Assembly: GCA_018222765.1 (NCBI GenBank)
Contig: JAAEZT010000006.1
Coordinates: 1 to 57,910 of the forward strand
DNA: 57,910 nt
Reading direction: 5' to 3'
Source: a bacterium
Lineage (GTDB): Bacteria > Verrucomicrobiota > Verrucomicrobiia > Verrucomicrobiales > Akkermansiaceae
How positions within the stretch are numbered: the first letter of the stretch is position 1; each line of letters starts with the position of its first letter. The notes under the pieces were generated by a model. It saw only the letters and a program-made list of their open reading frames with translations, did not search any database and had not been told where the DNA came from. The position numbers and the translations under genes are program-made. Positions 38,106-46,062 of the stretch are shown in pieces.

Positions 38106-38612
38106 ATGAGCTCTAAAGAAATCCTCATCTTAGCAATCGCCATTCTTGTTGCCTTTGGCGGCTATTTTTTATGGAAGAGCACTCCGGAACAGCAAATCAA
38201 CAAGCAAATCGAATCGCTTGTTGAGGCCCTCGAGTATCGCAGGGTTTCGCTGGACAACCGGGAAAACCGCCACGAAATACTGCGAGAAATTCTCGCCGAA
38301 ACCGTGAGCTTCGAAGGCTCCCCTCCGGTCCCCGATGGTGAAACAGGGATCGACACCATCATTAAGCGCCTCGATTCCCTCCACACCATGACAACCTGGG
38401 TGGAGATCATCGAAACCGACCGAAAAATACTCCTTAAAAAAGCCACTGCCCAAGTCAGGCTCGATTGCGTGGTCAAAGCAGCCGCCGGACAGCAATTCAA
38501 AACAGAGGAAAAATGGGTCATTGTCCTCGATTTCGAGGTGATCGATGATGAATGGAAAATCGCTCACATCGATGCGACTTCCGAGGGGGAAAGTGCGGCA
38601 GCGGGCCTTTGA
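38106..38612 (+). CDS. Membrane-anchored small protein, NTF2-like fold suspected
   Basis: A 168-residue protein following the methyltransferase stop directly (TAA then ATG). One N-terminal helix at about residues 5-23 (ILILAIAILVAFGGYFLW) anchors the protein. The rest is an alpha-plus-beta domain with IETDRKILLKKATAQVRLDCVVKAAAG and WVIVLDFEVIDDEWKIAHID, a pattern like NTF2-like/SnoaL folds ending in a strand of the form W.I..... I do not recognise a named family. Coexpression with the methyltransferase is likely. It ends two bases from the convergent lipoprotein gene. Confidence 0.6.
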   Translation: MSSKEILILAIAILVAFGGYFLWKSTPEQQINKQIESLVEALEYRRVSLDNRENRHEILREILAETVSFEGSPPVPDGETGIDTIIKRLDSLHTMTTWVEIIETDRKILLKKATAQVRLDCVVKAAAGQQFKTEEKWVIVLDFEVIDDEWKIAHIDATSEGESAAAGL

Positions 38613-38614
38613 TC

Positions 38615-39325
38615 CTAAAAATCAATCAAGGTAAAAGGAAGAACCTCCCAGACTTTTTCCTTCGGATTCGTTCGCTCAATCCATTTCACTGTCTGACCTG
38701 CCCAATCCCGCATGAGATTGCGATGCGCCTTGTAATACTGTAACTTCGAAATCGACAAAAGTGAGATTGACGGCTTTTCCCGGTCGGCAAACTTGGCAAG
38801 AACCTTCCCGCTCTTCATCTCAATCACCCTCCCCTCAATCGCCATTGAGGGACGGTTTAAAATTCCTCCACCGGGGATCAATTTCCCGATAAGCTCAACC
38901 ACCGGACGAGACGCTACCACCTCAACGACATTAAGCTCGATCCCAATGGCGCCTGCCTCTTTGCTCGGTTGATTGAGCACCCGCCACCCATTGGGAGATT
39001 CCGAAAATGCTGTCGCGAACTCACACCTCAGCGATTGACTCATCATTTTAAGATCTGCCTCTTTCCTCCCAGTAAGATTTCGGCTATTCCATGCCATGTT
39101 GCGTAGCCTCGCCCCATGCAGAGCCACCGGGGCGAGATACACTTTACGATATTTGGAAAGCCCAGCGGAAGAATTTGTCCAACTTCGCTGATACGAGGTC
39201 GACTCATCCTTTGTCATCTTGGGAGGTTCCTTGAGAAACCCCGTCGGCTTTGCCGGAAAGGTACAGGACGCCAGAGCGAATATCATACCCACAAACGTGG
39301 AAGCTCTTTTTATTATCAACAGCAC
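38615..39325 (-). CDS. DUF3313-like lipoprotein
   Basis: I choose the GTG at 39325 (after GAGAAG seven bases upstream): it gives a lipoprotein signal ending in the lipobox LASC, with a lysine/arginine n-region. A longer frame goes to 39502 but overlaps trpD. The mature protein of about 210 residues has YRKVYLAPVAL, MSQSLRCEFATAFSE and ASRPVVELIGKLIPGGGILNRPSMAIEGRVIEMKSGKV (core EGRVIEMKSGKVLAKFADR), which fit the DUF3313 family (PF11769) of outer-membrane-linked lipoproteins. Function unknown. It probably follows trpD in transcription, with a 40-base gap. Confidence 0.65.
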   Translation of the reverse strand: MLLIIKRASTFVGMIFALASCTFPAKPTGFLKEPPKMTKDESTSYQRSWTNSSAGLSKYRKVYLAPVALHGARLRNMAWNSRNLTGRKEADLKMMSQSLRCEFATAFSESPNGWRVLNQPSKEAGAIGIELNVVEVVASRPVVELIGKLIPGGGILNRPSMAIEGRVIEMKSGKVLAKFADREKPSISLLSISKLQYYKAHRNLMRDWAGQTVKWIERTNPKEKVWEVLPFTLIDF

Positions 39326-39365
39326 AATTCTACTTCTCAGGGGGATTTTGATAGAGTCAATCCTA

Positions 39366-40415
39366 TCAGGAAATTTTTCCATATTCCTGCAGGATTCGCA
39401 AGCGGTCCAAAGCAGCCCCATTATCCAGAATCTCGCCCGTCTTTCTGAAAGCATCGCCCATATCATCAGCCAATCCCGCACAGGCAATCGCGGCTGCCGC
39501 ATTCAAACGGACAATGTCGCGCTTGGGCCCACGTTCCTGCCCACTGAGGATTTCTTCCAGGATCACGGCGTTCTCTGCTGCATCCCCGCCTTGGAGCTCA
39601 GTTGCCGGCACGACCTCCAGACCAAAATCAGAGGGTTGCAACTCTTCATCCACCTGCCCCTGGAAATTTCCTGACTTACAAACCAAAGTCGGCCCCATGA
39701 GACTGACCTCGTCGACCACCCGGCCATCAGCCGTCGCCCCATTGACCACCCAAGCGCTGTCGCGACCCAAACGTTGCAGAATTTCCGCGAATATGGGGCA
39801 CAAGGTGCGATCAAAAACCCCCACCAACTGACATTCCGGACGAGCCGGATTTAACAAGGGGCCAATCAGATTAAAAATCGTTCGCTGTCCTTGTTCCGCG
39901 AGCAATTTTCGAACGGGCACCACAGCCTTGAAAGCAGGATGATATTGCGGAGCAAAAAGAAAGCCCACTCCCGCCTGCTCCAAACAGGTACCCACTTGTG
40001 CTGAAGGAAGATCAATACCTACCCCAAGAGCCTCCAGAACATCAGCGCCACCACTCTTGGAGGTAACCCCTCTGTTTCCGTGCTTAATCACCACACCTCC
40101 CGCGGCCGCAACAACAAACATGCTCGTAGTCGAAACATTAAACAGGTCGAGCTTATCCCCACCCGTACCACAAACATCAATCGTTGGCCCATCAAATGAC
40201 TGATTGATAAAGTCTGGTATTTGCGCTTTCTCCAAAAAAACGGTCACAAACTCGGCAATCTCTGCCGCTGTCTCACCCTTGTCTGCCAGAGCTTTCAACA
40301 GACGGGCCTTCTTTTCAACCTCTCCACTTTCATCAAGCAAATAATCTGCCGCCACTGCAATTTCCCGCGGAGGCAATTCCTCCCTGTTCTCCAAATGATG
40401 AATGATCGCGTCCAT
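39366..40415 (-). CDS. trpD: Anthranilate phosphoribosyltransferase
   Basis: A 349-residue enzyme of the TrpD family. Key motifs: VCGTGGDKLDLFNVSTTS (PRPP/phosphate binding), KHGNRGVTSKSGGADVLEALGV (core KHGNRGVTSKSGGAD) and the anthranilate site LLAEQGQRTIFNLIGPLLNPA (core RTIFNLIGPLLNP). It joins anthranilate and PRPP in tryptophan synthesis. No other trp genes are in the window. Length is normal. The next gene downstream, on the same strand, is the lipoprotein. Confidence 0.96.
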   Translation of the reverse strand: MDAIIHHLENREELPPREIAVAADYLLDESGEVEKKARLLKALADKGETAAEIAEFVTVFLEKAQIPDFINQSFDGPTIDVCGTGGDKLDLFNVSTTSMFVVAAAGGVVIKHGNRGVTSKSGGADVLEALGVGIDLPSAQVGTCLEQAGVGFLFAPQYHPAFKAVVPVRKLLAEQGQRTIFNLIGPLLNPARPECQLVGVFDRTLCPIFAEILQRLGRDSAWVVNGATADGRVVDEVSLMGPTLVCKSGNFQGQVDEELQPSDFGLEVVPATELQGGDAAENAVILEEILSGQERGPKRDIVRLNAAAAIACAGLADDMGDAFRKTGEILDNGAALDRLRILQEYGKIS

Positions 40416-40516
40416 AACCGAGGTCTATCACAGTCCTAAAGTTCATCCAAGCTGTTCGCACTCTTCATTTTCACTTGGTCGTCAGACGGATGGGACTATC
40501 GTGATCACCATCGCAG

Positions 40517-41722
40517 ATGAAGGAACTCAAAGACGGTATTCGCTCCCTCGTTCGAATTGATTTCAAGGGCCACGTCCACAAACAATTCCGGGGCACCGAT
40601 CGAGACAAACGCTTCAAAAATGAAGTGAAAGTCCTCAAAATCCTTGAAGACCGGGGGTGTGAGAATGTCCCTCGGTTGTTAGATCACGATCCCGAGACAC
40701 TCACGCTGGTCACTACCAATTGCGGCGCTCCGGCCCCCCTGGTCACGGCGGAAAAAGCCACTGCGCTTTTTAACGAACTTGAAAAACATTATGGCGTGCG
40801 TCACGACGACCCGGAACCTCGCAATGTCACCTACTCGGCTCAACTAGGACGTTTCTGCCTCATCGACTTCGAACTTTCGGAGGTTTTACCTGAGCCCGTA
40901 AAACCTTCCTCTCGAGGAGAAGTCTATCGAGCCACTTGGTCAGCCCTCTCTCAACAAGGGAAATATCACGCTGCCAATGACGATGCCTTCCTCGCTCTCA
41001 CCGTCAATCCTGAGAAAACGCTCCACCTCGAAGATTCCGGAGAGATTCTCCTCGACCCCTCCCACCTCGTCCTGGCCGTCTCCGATGGCATGGGTGGAAA
41101 GAACGCCGGTGAATTCGCCTCCCGTCTCCTCATGAGCCGCATACACCGGGAAGCAGACCGCCTTTACACCCTTCTCACCGCGAAAGAAGAAGCCGAAGAA
41201 GCTCTCGACCAGCTCCTTCGCAATGCGCACCACGACCTGATGAATCTCGCCAAAGAAGGAGACAACGCCGAAGGCATGGGAGCCACCCTCACCATGACTT
41301 GGATCACGCACGAACGCCTTTATTGGGCCCACATTGGCGATTCACGGCTCTATCTTGTAAAAAACGGCTCGGTCGAACAACTCACCAAAGATGACTGCAT
41401 CGCCTGGCATCAATGGAATCGCGGTATGATCTCCGAATACTCCTATCGCAACCATCCCCGGAAGTCCGTCCTCAGCGACGTGCTAGGCGGAAGCCCTCAC
41501 GAACCCAGCCCGCAAGTCGGATTTGTTGAATTGGAAGAAACTCAGAAAATCATGCTCTGCACCGACGGGGTCATGGACGGCCTTTGGGAAAAAAGTATCC
41601 GCGAGGAGCTCCTCAAAGATCGCAGTCTTGCTGAAACAGCCAAGGCTCTCTGCTCCAGAGCCTACGAAAACGATGATCGCGACGACACCACCCTGATAGT
41701 CGCCAAAATCTCCCGAATTTAA
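40517..41722 (+). CDS. Single-chain kinase-PP2C phosphatase fusion
   Basis: A 401-residue protein. The N-terminal ~130 residues have kinase-like elements without a glycine-rich loop: candidate Lys22 (HVHKQF), Glu36 (FKNEVKVL), catalytic loop HDDPEPRN (H96-D98-N103) and metal-site Asp117 (LIDFE). This resembles small Bud32/RIO or LPS-kinase-like folds. The C-terminal part (about 150-401) is a PP2C phosphatase: NDDAFLAL, SDGMGGKNAGEFAS, MGATLTMT, HIGDSRLY, CTDGVMDGLWE and DDRDDTTLIV, so the acidic metal ligands are present. The protein could reverse its own or a partner's phosphorylation. It lies 130 bases upstream of the glutamine synthetase gene on the same strand. No transmembrane segment is seen. 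Confidence 0.85.
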   Translation: MKELKDGIRSLVRIDFKGHVHKQFRGTDRDKRFKNEVKVLKILEDRGCENVPRLLDHDPETLTLVTTNCGAPAPLVTAEKATALFNELEKHYGVRHDDPEPRNVTYSAQLGRFCLIDFELSEVLPEPVKPSSRGEVYRATWSALSQQGKYHAANDDAFLALTVNPEKTLHLEDSGEILLDPSHLVLAVSDGMGGKNAGEFASRLLMSRIHREADRLYTLLTAKEEAEEALDQLLRNAHHDLMNLAKEGDNAEGMGATLTMTWITHERLYWAHIGDSRLYLVKNGSVEQLTKDDCIAWHQWNRGMISEYSYRNHPRKSVLSDVLGGSPHEPSPQVGFVELEETQKIMLCTDGVMDGLWEKSIREELLKDRSLAETAKALCSRAYENDDRDDTTLIVAKISRI

Positions 41723-41852
41723 AGAACTTGGCACGTCAATTGCTGCCCCAAGTCGGAAATTGTAAGTAAGGAATTGCCAGACGCCCGATTTTCATTGAGC
41801 CTCCCGCGCACTTCCGAACTGAAAAGCAGTTCTCAAGCAACCAATCAGACCA

Positions 41853-42860
41853 ATGGCTAAATACCGACTCGATTATATCTGGCTGGACGGCTACACGCCC
41901 GTCCCAAACCTTCGTACCAAATGCTGCATCAAGGAATTTGATGATTTCCCAACTCTCGAGCAATTGCCCGAGTGGGGATTTGACGGATCCTCCACCCAGC
42001 AGGCAGACGGAAGCGACTCCGACTGCATTCTCAAGCCAGTCGCTGTTTATCCCGACGGAACCCGTGAAAATGGGGCGCTCGTGATGTGTGAAGTCATGCT
42101 TCCCGACGGCAATCCTCATCCATCCAACGCTCGCGCGGGCATCCTCGACGATGAAAACGCATGGTTCGGGTTTGAGCAGGAATACTTCCTCGAAAAAGAT
42201 GGCCATATCCTCGGCTTCCCTAAAGGCGGATATCCCGAGCCCCAAGGTGGATACTACTGCGGAGTTGGCTACAAAAACGTGGGCGACATCGGTCGTGCCA
42301 TCGTCGACGAGCACCTCGACCTCTGCCTCTACGCCGGCATCAACCACGAAGGCATCAACGCTGAAGTGGCTATGGGCCAGTGGGAATTTCAGGTTTTCGG
42401 AAAAGGATCCAAGCGCGCCGCCGACCAGATCTGGGTTGCTCGTTTCCTCCTTGAGCGTCTCTGCGAAGAATATGCCGTTGACGTGAACTATCACTGCAAG
42501 CCCCTTAAAGGTGACTGGAACGGCTCTGGCATGCACGCCAACTTCTCTACCGAGAAGCTCCGTGAGGAAGGCGGCAAGGAATACTTCGACAAGCTCATGG
42601 CTCAGTTTGACAAGAACTGCATGGAACACATCGCCGTTTACGGACCTGATAACGACCAGCGGCTCACCGGCCTTCACGAGACCCAGTCAATCGACAAGTT
42701 CTCTTGGGGCATTGCCGACCGTGGAGCATCCATTCGCGTCCCACACTCCTTCGCCAAGAACGACTGGAAGGGTTACCTTGAAGACCGTCGTCCAAACTCC
42801 CAGGGAGATCCTTACGCTATCGCTTCTCGCATCCTTAAGACTATCTCGGAAGTCGAGTAA
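41853..42860 (+). CDS. Type II (eukaryote-like) glutamine synthetase
   Basis: A 335-residue GSII-type glutamine synthetase. Signatures: IWLDGYTPVPNLRTK, WGFDGSSTQQADGSDSDC (core FDGSSTQQA), GFEQEYFL metal site, NHEGINAEVAMGQWEFQ (core INAEVAMGQWEFQ), NGSGMHANFSTE, and GIADRGASIRVPH. GSII lacks the adenylylation site of GSI. It makes glutamine from glutamate and ammonia. GSII is present in some Verrucomicrobiota. The ATG at 41853 follows a gap of about 130 bases from the kinase-phosphatase gene, and a strong terminator follows the stop. Confidence 0.95.
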   Translation: MAKYRLDYIWLDGYTPVPNLRTKCCIKEFDDFPTLEQLPEWGFDGSSTQQADGSDSDCILKPVAVYPDGTRENGALVMCEVMLPDGNPHPSNARAGILDDENAWFGFEQEYFLEKDGHILGFPKGGYPEPQGGYYCGVGYKNVGDIGRAIVDEHLDLCLYAGINHEGINAEVAMGQWEFQVFGKGSKRAADQIWVARFLLERLCEEYAVDVNYHCKPLKGDWNGSGMHANFSTEKLREEGGKEYFDKLMAQFDKNCMEHIAVYGPDNDQRLTGLHETQSIDKFSWGIADRGASIRVPHSFAKNDWKGYLEDRRPNSQGDPYAIASRILKTISEVE

Positions 42861-42885
42861 GTCACCTCTGGTTTTTAACTTCTCA

Positions 42886-42920
42886 AAAGCGGTCTCCGGT
42901 TTTCCCGGAGGCCGTTTTTT
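42886..42920 (+). terminator. Rho-independent terminator of glutamine synthetase
   Basis: Stem AAAGCGG(T)CTCCGG at 42886-42899 pairs with CCGGAG(G)CCGTTT at about 42905-42917, with a short T-rich loop and a run of T residues (42914-42920). It lies 26 bases after the stop codon. Confidence 0.88.
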
Positions 42921-42972
42921 CTGTTCCCGCGATATGGAAAATCATGCTCTGGCTCCACGTAATGCCTTCCCG

Positions 42973-43249
42973 ATGATCCGATCTTCGCTCTTCTTTCTCT
43001 CCATCGGGTCGCTCAATGGAAGAGAGAAGCTCGAAAAAAGCGATGGCAACCTCCGCGGCTGGATCGATGGAAAACTTGCCTTCGAAAAGATGGACGTCCA
43101 AATGCGCATAACTAAAAACCGGGATTGAGAAAATCCGGATCAACCGCTATTAAGAAGACAGCGCCTGCGCCACCTCCCGGGATCAACTCTTCATCGACAA
43201 CCTCGTTATCGCTCGAAAATACATTGGACCGATAGTCACCCAAAAATGA
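42973..43249 (+). pseudogene. Remnant of a secreted lyase-like (concanavalin-fold) protein
   Basis: Two frames together give the C-terminal end of one protein family. Frame 1 (42973-43128) reads DGNLRGWIDGKLAFEKMDVQMR. The second frame, shifted by +1, begins at 43124 with IEKIRINRY, hits a TAA at 43151-43153, and then reads DQLFIDNLVIARKYIGPIV to a TGA at 43247-43249. In memory, secreted polysaccharide-lyase-like proteins of Planctomycetota and Verrucomicrobiota end with LRGWIDGELAFEK, then IDN.VIA.KYIGP. So this looks like a gene whose N-terminus is lost and whose tail has one frameshift and one nonsense change. Confidence 0.6.
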
Positions 43250-43256
43250 TCACCAC

Positions 43257-44264
43257 ATGAAATCACTCTCCCTACTCCTCGCTATTCTTCCACTTGCTGC
43301 AAAGCCACAACTCTACGAATTCAAGACCCGCGCCAGCGAACTCGATTCAAAGGTCAAAGAATATCCTGAAATCGGATTTCTCATCAAAGACAAGAAAGGC
43401 AAAGCCGAGGACACGCAATACGCCAGTGTCGACACCAGCGCCCAATCACGCGGACGGCTCGTCATTTGGCTGATGAGCCCCAACACCAAGCTCTTCCATC
43501 AACTCAACAAATATGGACTCCACACCATGCAAGTTGCCTACGCCAACAAGTGGTTTTCCCTTTGCTGCAAAGAACGGCCCGTCGGCCCGCATTGCCGCGG
43601 CAATATTCGCCTCGAAGCTGCCACCGGAGAGGACCACACCAACGTCGTCGCCATCGCAAAACCCGACAGCATTAAAGGCCGCGCACTGAGCTTTGTGAAG
43701 TATCTCGCCAAGAAGAACCCCGAAGGAGAATGGGGGCAATTCCTCAACTCAAAGAAAGACGATCTCCTCTGGGGAAAAATCATCCTTTCGGGGATTTCAC
43801 ATGGTTCAACCACTTCCGCCCGCTTTGCCAAACACACGAAAGTCGCTCGTGTCGTCGCCTTCTCGGGCCCCCGCGACCAATATCAGGACTGGCAGGCTCT
43901 CCCTTCCGCCACGCCAAAAAACCGCTTTTTCGGATTCACCCACATTCAGGATTCCGGCTGGGAGGCCGATCACTACTGCCGATCCTGGGAGCTGCTTGGT
44001 ATGCACCAATTCGGCCCCATCGTAAATGTTGAACAATCCAAACCACCCTACGGGAATACCCGCCGTCTCATCACTGACTTCGACGTCAAAAACGACGCCA
44101 AAGTCGCCCACGGCGCCGTCATCCCCCGCAAAGGCTCCCTCGCCGACAAGGAGGGTAACTACCTCCACGAACCGGTCTGGCGCTACCTCTTCACCCACCC
44201 CGTCGACAGCGTCGGTAAACCCGTCCCGATGGATGACTCCTGCATGAAGAAGCAAAAGCAGTAG
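43257..44264 (+). CDS. Secreted alpha/beta-hydrolase-like protein
   Basis: A 335-residue protein with a signal peptide (SLSLLLAILPLAAKPQ). The mature region contains RLVIWLMSPNTKLFHQLNKYG, a GISHGSTTSARFAKH segment resembling a nucleophile elbow (G-x-S-x-G with His in place of the usual residue before Gly), VVAFSGPRDQYQDW and a C-terminal HxP region. I link it tentatively to a BPSS1187-type family of predicted esterase-like proteins. A classic Ser-Asp-His triad is not fully clear. Start ATG at 43257 lies 7 bases after the lyase remnant. The gene ends about 70 bases before sufT. Confidence 0.6.
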   Translation: MKSLSLLLAILPLAAKPQLYEFKTRASELDSKVKEYPEIGFLIKDKKGKAEDTQYASVDTSAQSRGRLVIWLMSPNTKLFHQLNKYGLHTMQVAYANKWFSLCCKERPVGPHCRGNIRLEAATGEDHTNVVAIAKPDSIKGRALSFVKYLAKKNPEGEWGQFLNSKKDDLLWGKIILSGISHGSTTSARFAKHTKVARVVAFSGPRDQYQDWQALPSATPKNRFFGFTHIQDSGWEADHYCRSWELLGMHQFGPIVNVEQSKPPYGNTRRLITDFDVKNDAKVAHGAVIPRKGSLADKEGNYLHEPVWRYLFTHPVDSVGKPVPMDDSCMKKQKQ

Positions 44265-44336
44265 AATCACCATTGATTTCCCAAAATAAACCTTTGCGCA
44301 CTGACCGGCATCGTTGAACCTCTCTCCAACAACGCC

Positions 44337-44882
44337 ATGCACGAAGAAGTAAGCCTTACCCGCGAAGTCGACGCCATTCAGATTCCCTCAGGAGACACCA
44401 TCACACTCCCCGCGGGCACCCCAGTAGTAATCACGCAAACACTTGGCGGCACTTATACAGTGGCCACTTCCGCAGGCCTGGCACGGATCTCCTCCACTGA
44501 CACTGACGCCCTCGGCGTGGACCCCGAGGAGAAAGCCGCCAAACAGGAGGAAGAAAATCGCCTCAAAGACGCCACTCTCGAAGAGCAGGTCTGGCATCAG
44601 ATGAAGCAAGTCTTCGACCCGGAAATCCCCGTCGACATCGTGAACCTCGGACTGGTCTACGACTGCAAGCTCACCGAAGTTGAAGAAGGCACCGACGTAG
44701 ATGTCAAAATGACTCTCACCGCACCCGGTTGTGGCATGGGGCCCGTCATCGCAGCGGACGCCCAAGCACGCATTATGTCACTCAGCGAAATTAACGACGC
44801 CCGCGTCGAACTCGTTTGGGACCCAGCCTGGAATCAAGACATGATCTCAGAAGAGGGAAAGATGAAGCTAGGAATGGTCTAG
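44337..44882 (+). CDS. sufT: SufT, iron-sulfur cluster assembly/maintenance protein
   Basis: A 181-residue protein. The N-terminal region has DTITLPAGTPVVITQTLGGTYTV, the SufT-specific extension, and the C-terminal half is the MIP18/DUF59 domain: VFDPEIPVDIVNLGLVYDCKL (core DPEIPVDIVNLGLVY), VKMTLTAPGCGMGPVIAADAQ and VELVWDPAWNQDMISEEGK. The conserved Cys in PGCG is present. SufT helps in Fe-S protein maturation under demand or oxidative stress. No suf operon genes are nearby. Start ATG at 44337 is preceded by a short gap. Confidence 0.9.
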   Translation: MHEEVSLTREVDAIQIPSGDTITLPAGTPVVITQTLGGTYTVATSAGLARISSTDTDALGVDPEEKAAKQEEENRLKDATLEEQVWHQMKQVFDPEIPVDIVNLGLVYDCKLTEVEEGTDVDVKMTLTAPGCGMGPVIAADAQARIMSLSEINDARVELVWDPAWNQDMISEEGKMKLGMV

Positions 44883-44894
44883 TCTGTCCTCTAA

Positions 44895-46058
44895 TTACTG
44901 AAGCCGTTCTTCCGCGAGGAGAATGACATCGAGAGCGTAGCGGTTTTGCGCATTTTGCACTGTTCCTAACAGGTCCCGGGCCTCCGCCGCGATTTGGGAA
45001 AAGTCACCGTCCTCGGTTCGACCATAACGGGCAAATCTTGCCAGCGTCAGAGCAACCCTAAAATCATCCGACAGTTCTTCACCCTCACGAACAACTGCAT
45101 CCAAAGGCAACATGCCGCCTCGGGCGGTTTCCGTGCCTGTGTCTAGTTCGAGGTCGATCCGACCAAGCTTCCCTTCGAACCCGGTGAGCTTGACCTCATA
45201 AAAATACGATTGATTGCCGAGCAGAACCCCTCCGTCACCTTTGGGGTTTTCTGGAGTATACGATTCGCCGACCAAACGCACCGACTCGACTCTCTCAGGG
45301 TCGAAGTTAATTTGCGCGCTCACATTTTCATGTGGATTATCTCCTCCCTGGAGATTCACAAGCAACAGCGCCTTTTGATGATCCCAGGGGCAAAGCCCTA
45401 ACTCGCTGGAAACACCCACCGGCCCAACTTGCACCTGCGGTTTGGATTCGGCTTGGAGAATGTTGACCCAATTATCGACCCGAAAGTAATCTGTTCCCGG
45501 CAATTTCCCGGATTCGATCAATACTCGCTCGACCAAAGAGGGATCCGCAATCTGAAGCGAGAGCGGAAGCCTCAACGAAAGGTCCTGAACATTCCTTACC
45601 ACGTCGGTAGAAAATAGAGAAAGCAATGGGAGATCAGCGGCAGCGAGCTCGACTTCCCCGTCACCCTGGCCTTGCCCAGTGACGCCCACTCCGCTCGAGA
45701 AGGGAGGATCAACCCCCAATTTCGAGAGGCCCATAAATCCCACCGCGACCACGGCAGCCACTCCAGCTATCGCCATCAGCGACTGACGACGGGCCCGCTT
45801 TTTATGGTCACTCACAAGCACGGCTGTATCGGGACGACGCCCAGACTTGAAAATTGCTTTCCGGCGCTTTTCTCCGAGCGTGAACTGATCTGCGCCAAGA
45901 GTGCCGGAGAGAAGGGCTGCCATTTCTGACATCGCCTTACTCTCTTCAGCTAGCGCAAGATTGTCCTCCAACGCCATTGCCACCCGGGCGTTGTCGAATT
46001 CACACAACTCATCGAGAATGTATGCCGTCATCTTGGGATCTTCCGGAGTGAGCTTCAT
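44895..46058 (-). CDS. YfbK-like protein lacking the VWA domain; probable anti-sigma
   Basis: A 387-residue protein. The N-terminus (LTPEDPKMTAYILDEL) resembles anti-sigma-like N-terminal regions of YfbK proteins. A membrane helix is at about residues 93-112. Residues about 142-238 match the VWFA N-terminal domain (PF12450: FSTDV, YFRVDNWVN, SSELGLCPWDHQKALLLVNLQG). In YfbK a VWA domain follows; here the sequence passes at once into DUF3520 (PF12034: VSAQINFDPERVESVRLVG and the tail FRVALTLARFARYGR). So the MIDAS-bearing domain is missing at about residue 240. It lies four bases downstream of an ECF sigma factor and likely acts as its anti-sigma or sensor. Confidence 0.8.
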   Translation of the reverse strand: MKLTPEDPKMTAYILDELCEFDNARVAMALEDNLALAEESKAMSEMAALLSGTLGADQFTLGEKRRKAIFKSGRRPDTAVLVSDHKKRARRQSLMAIAGVAAVVAVGFMGLSKLGVDPPFSSGVGVTGQGQGDGEVELAAADLPLLSLFSTDVVRNVQDLSLRLPLSLQIADPSLVERVLIESGKLPGTDYFRVDNWVNILQAESKPQVQVGPVGVSSELGLCPWDHQKALLLVNLQGGDNPHENVSAQINFDPERVESVRLVGESYTPENPKGDGGVLLGNQSYFYEVKLTGFEGKLGRIDLELDTGTETARGGMLPLDAVVREGEELSDDFRVALTLARFARYGRTEDGDFSQIAAEARDLLGTVQNAQNRYALDVILLAEERLQ

Positions 46059-46062
46059 GGGA

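Noticed and set aside
41736-42677. Long minus-strand frame opposite glutamine synthetase
   Set aside because: It lies wholly antisense to a well-supported glutamine synthetase and shows no domain of its own.
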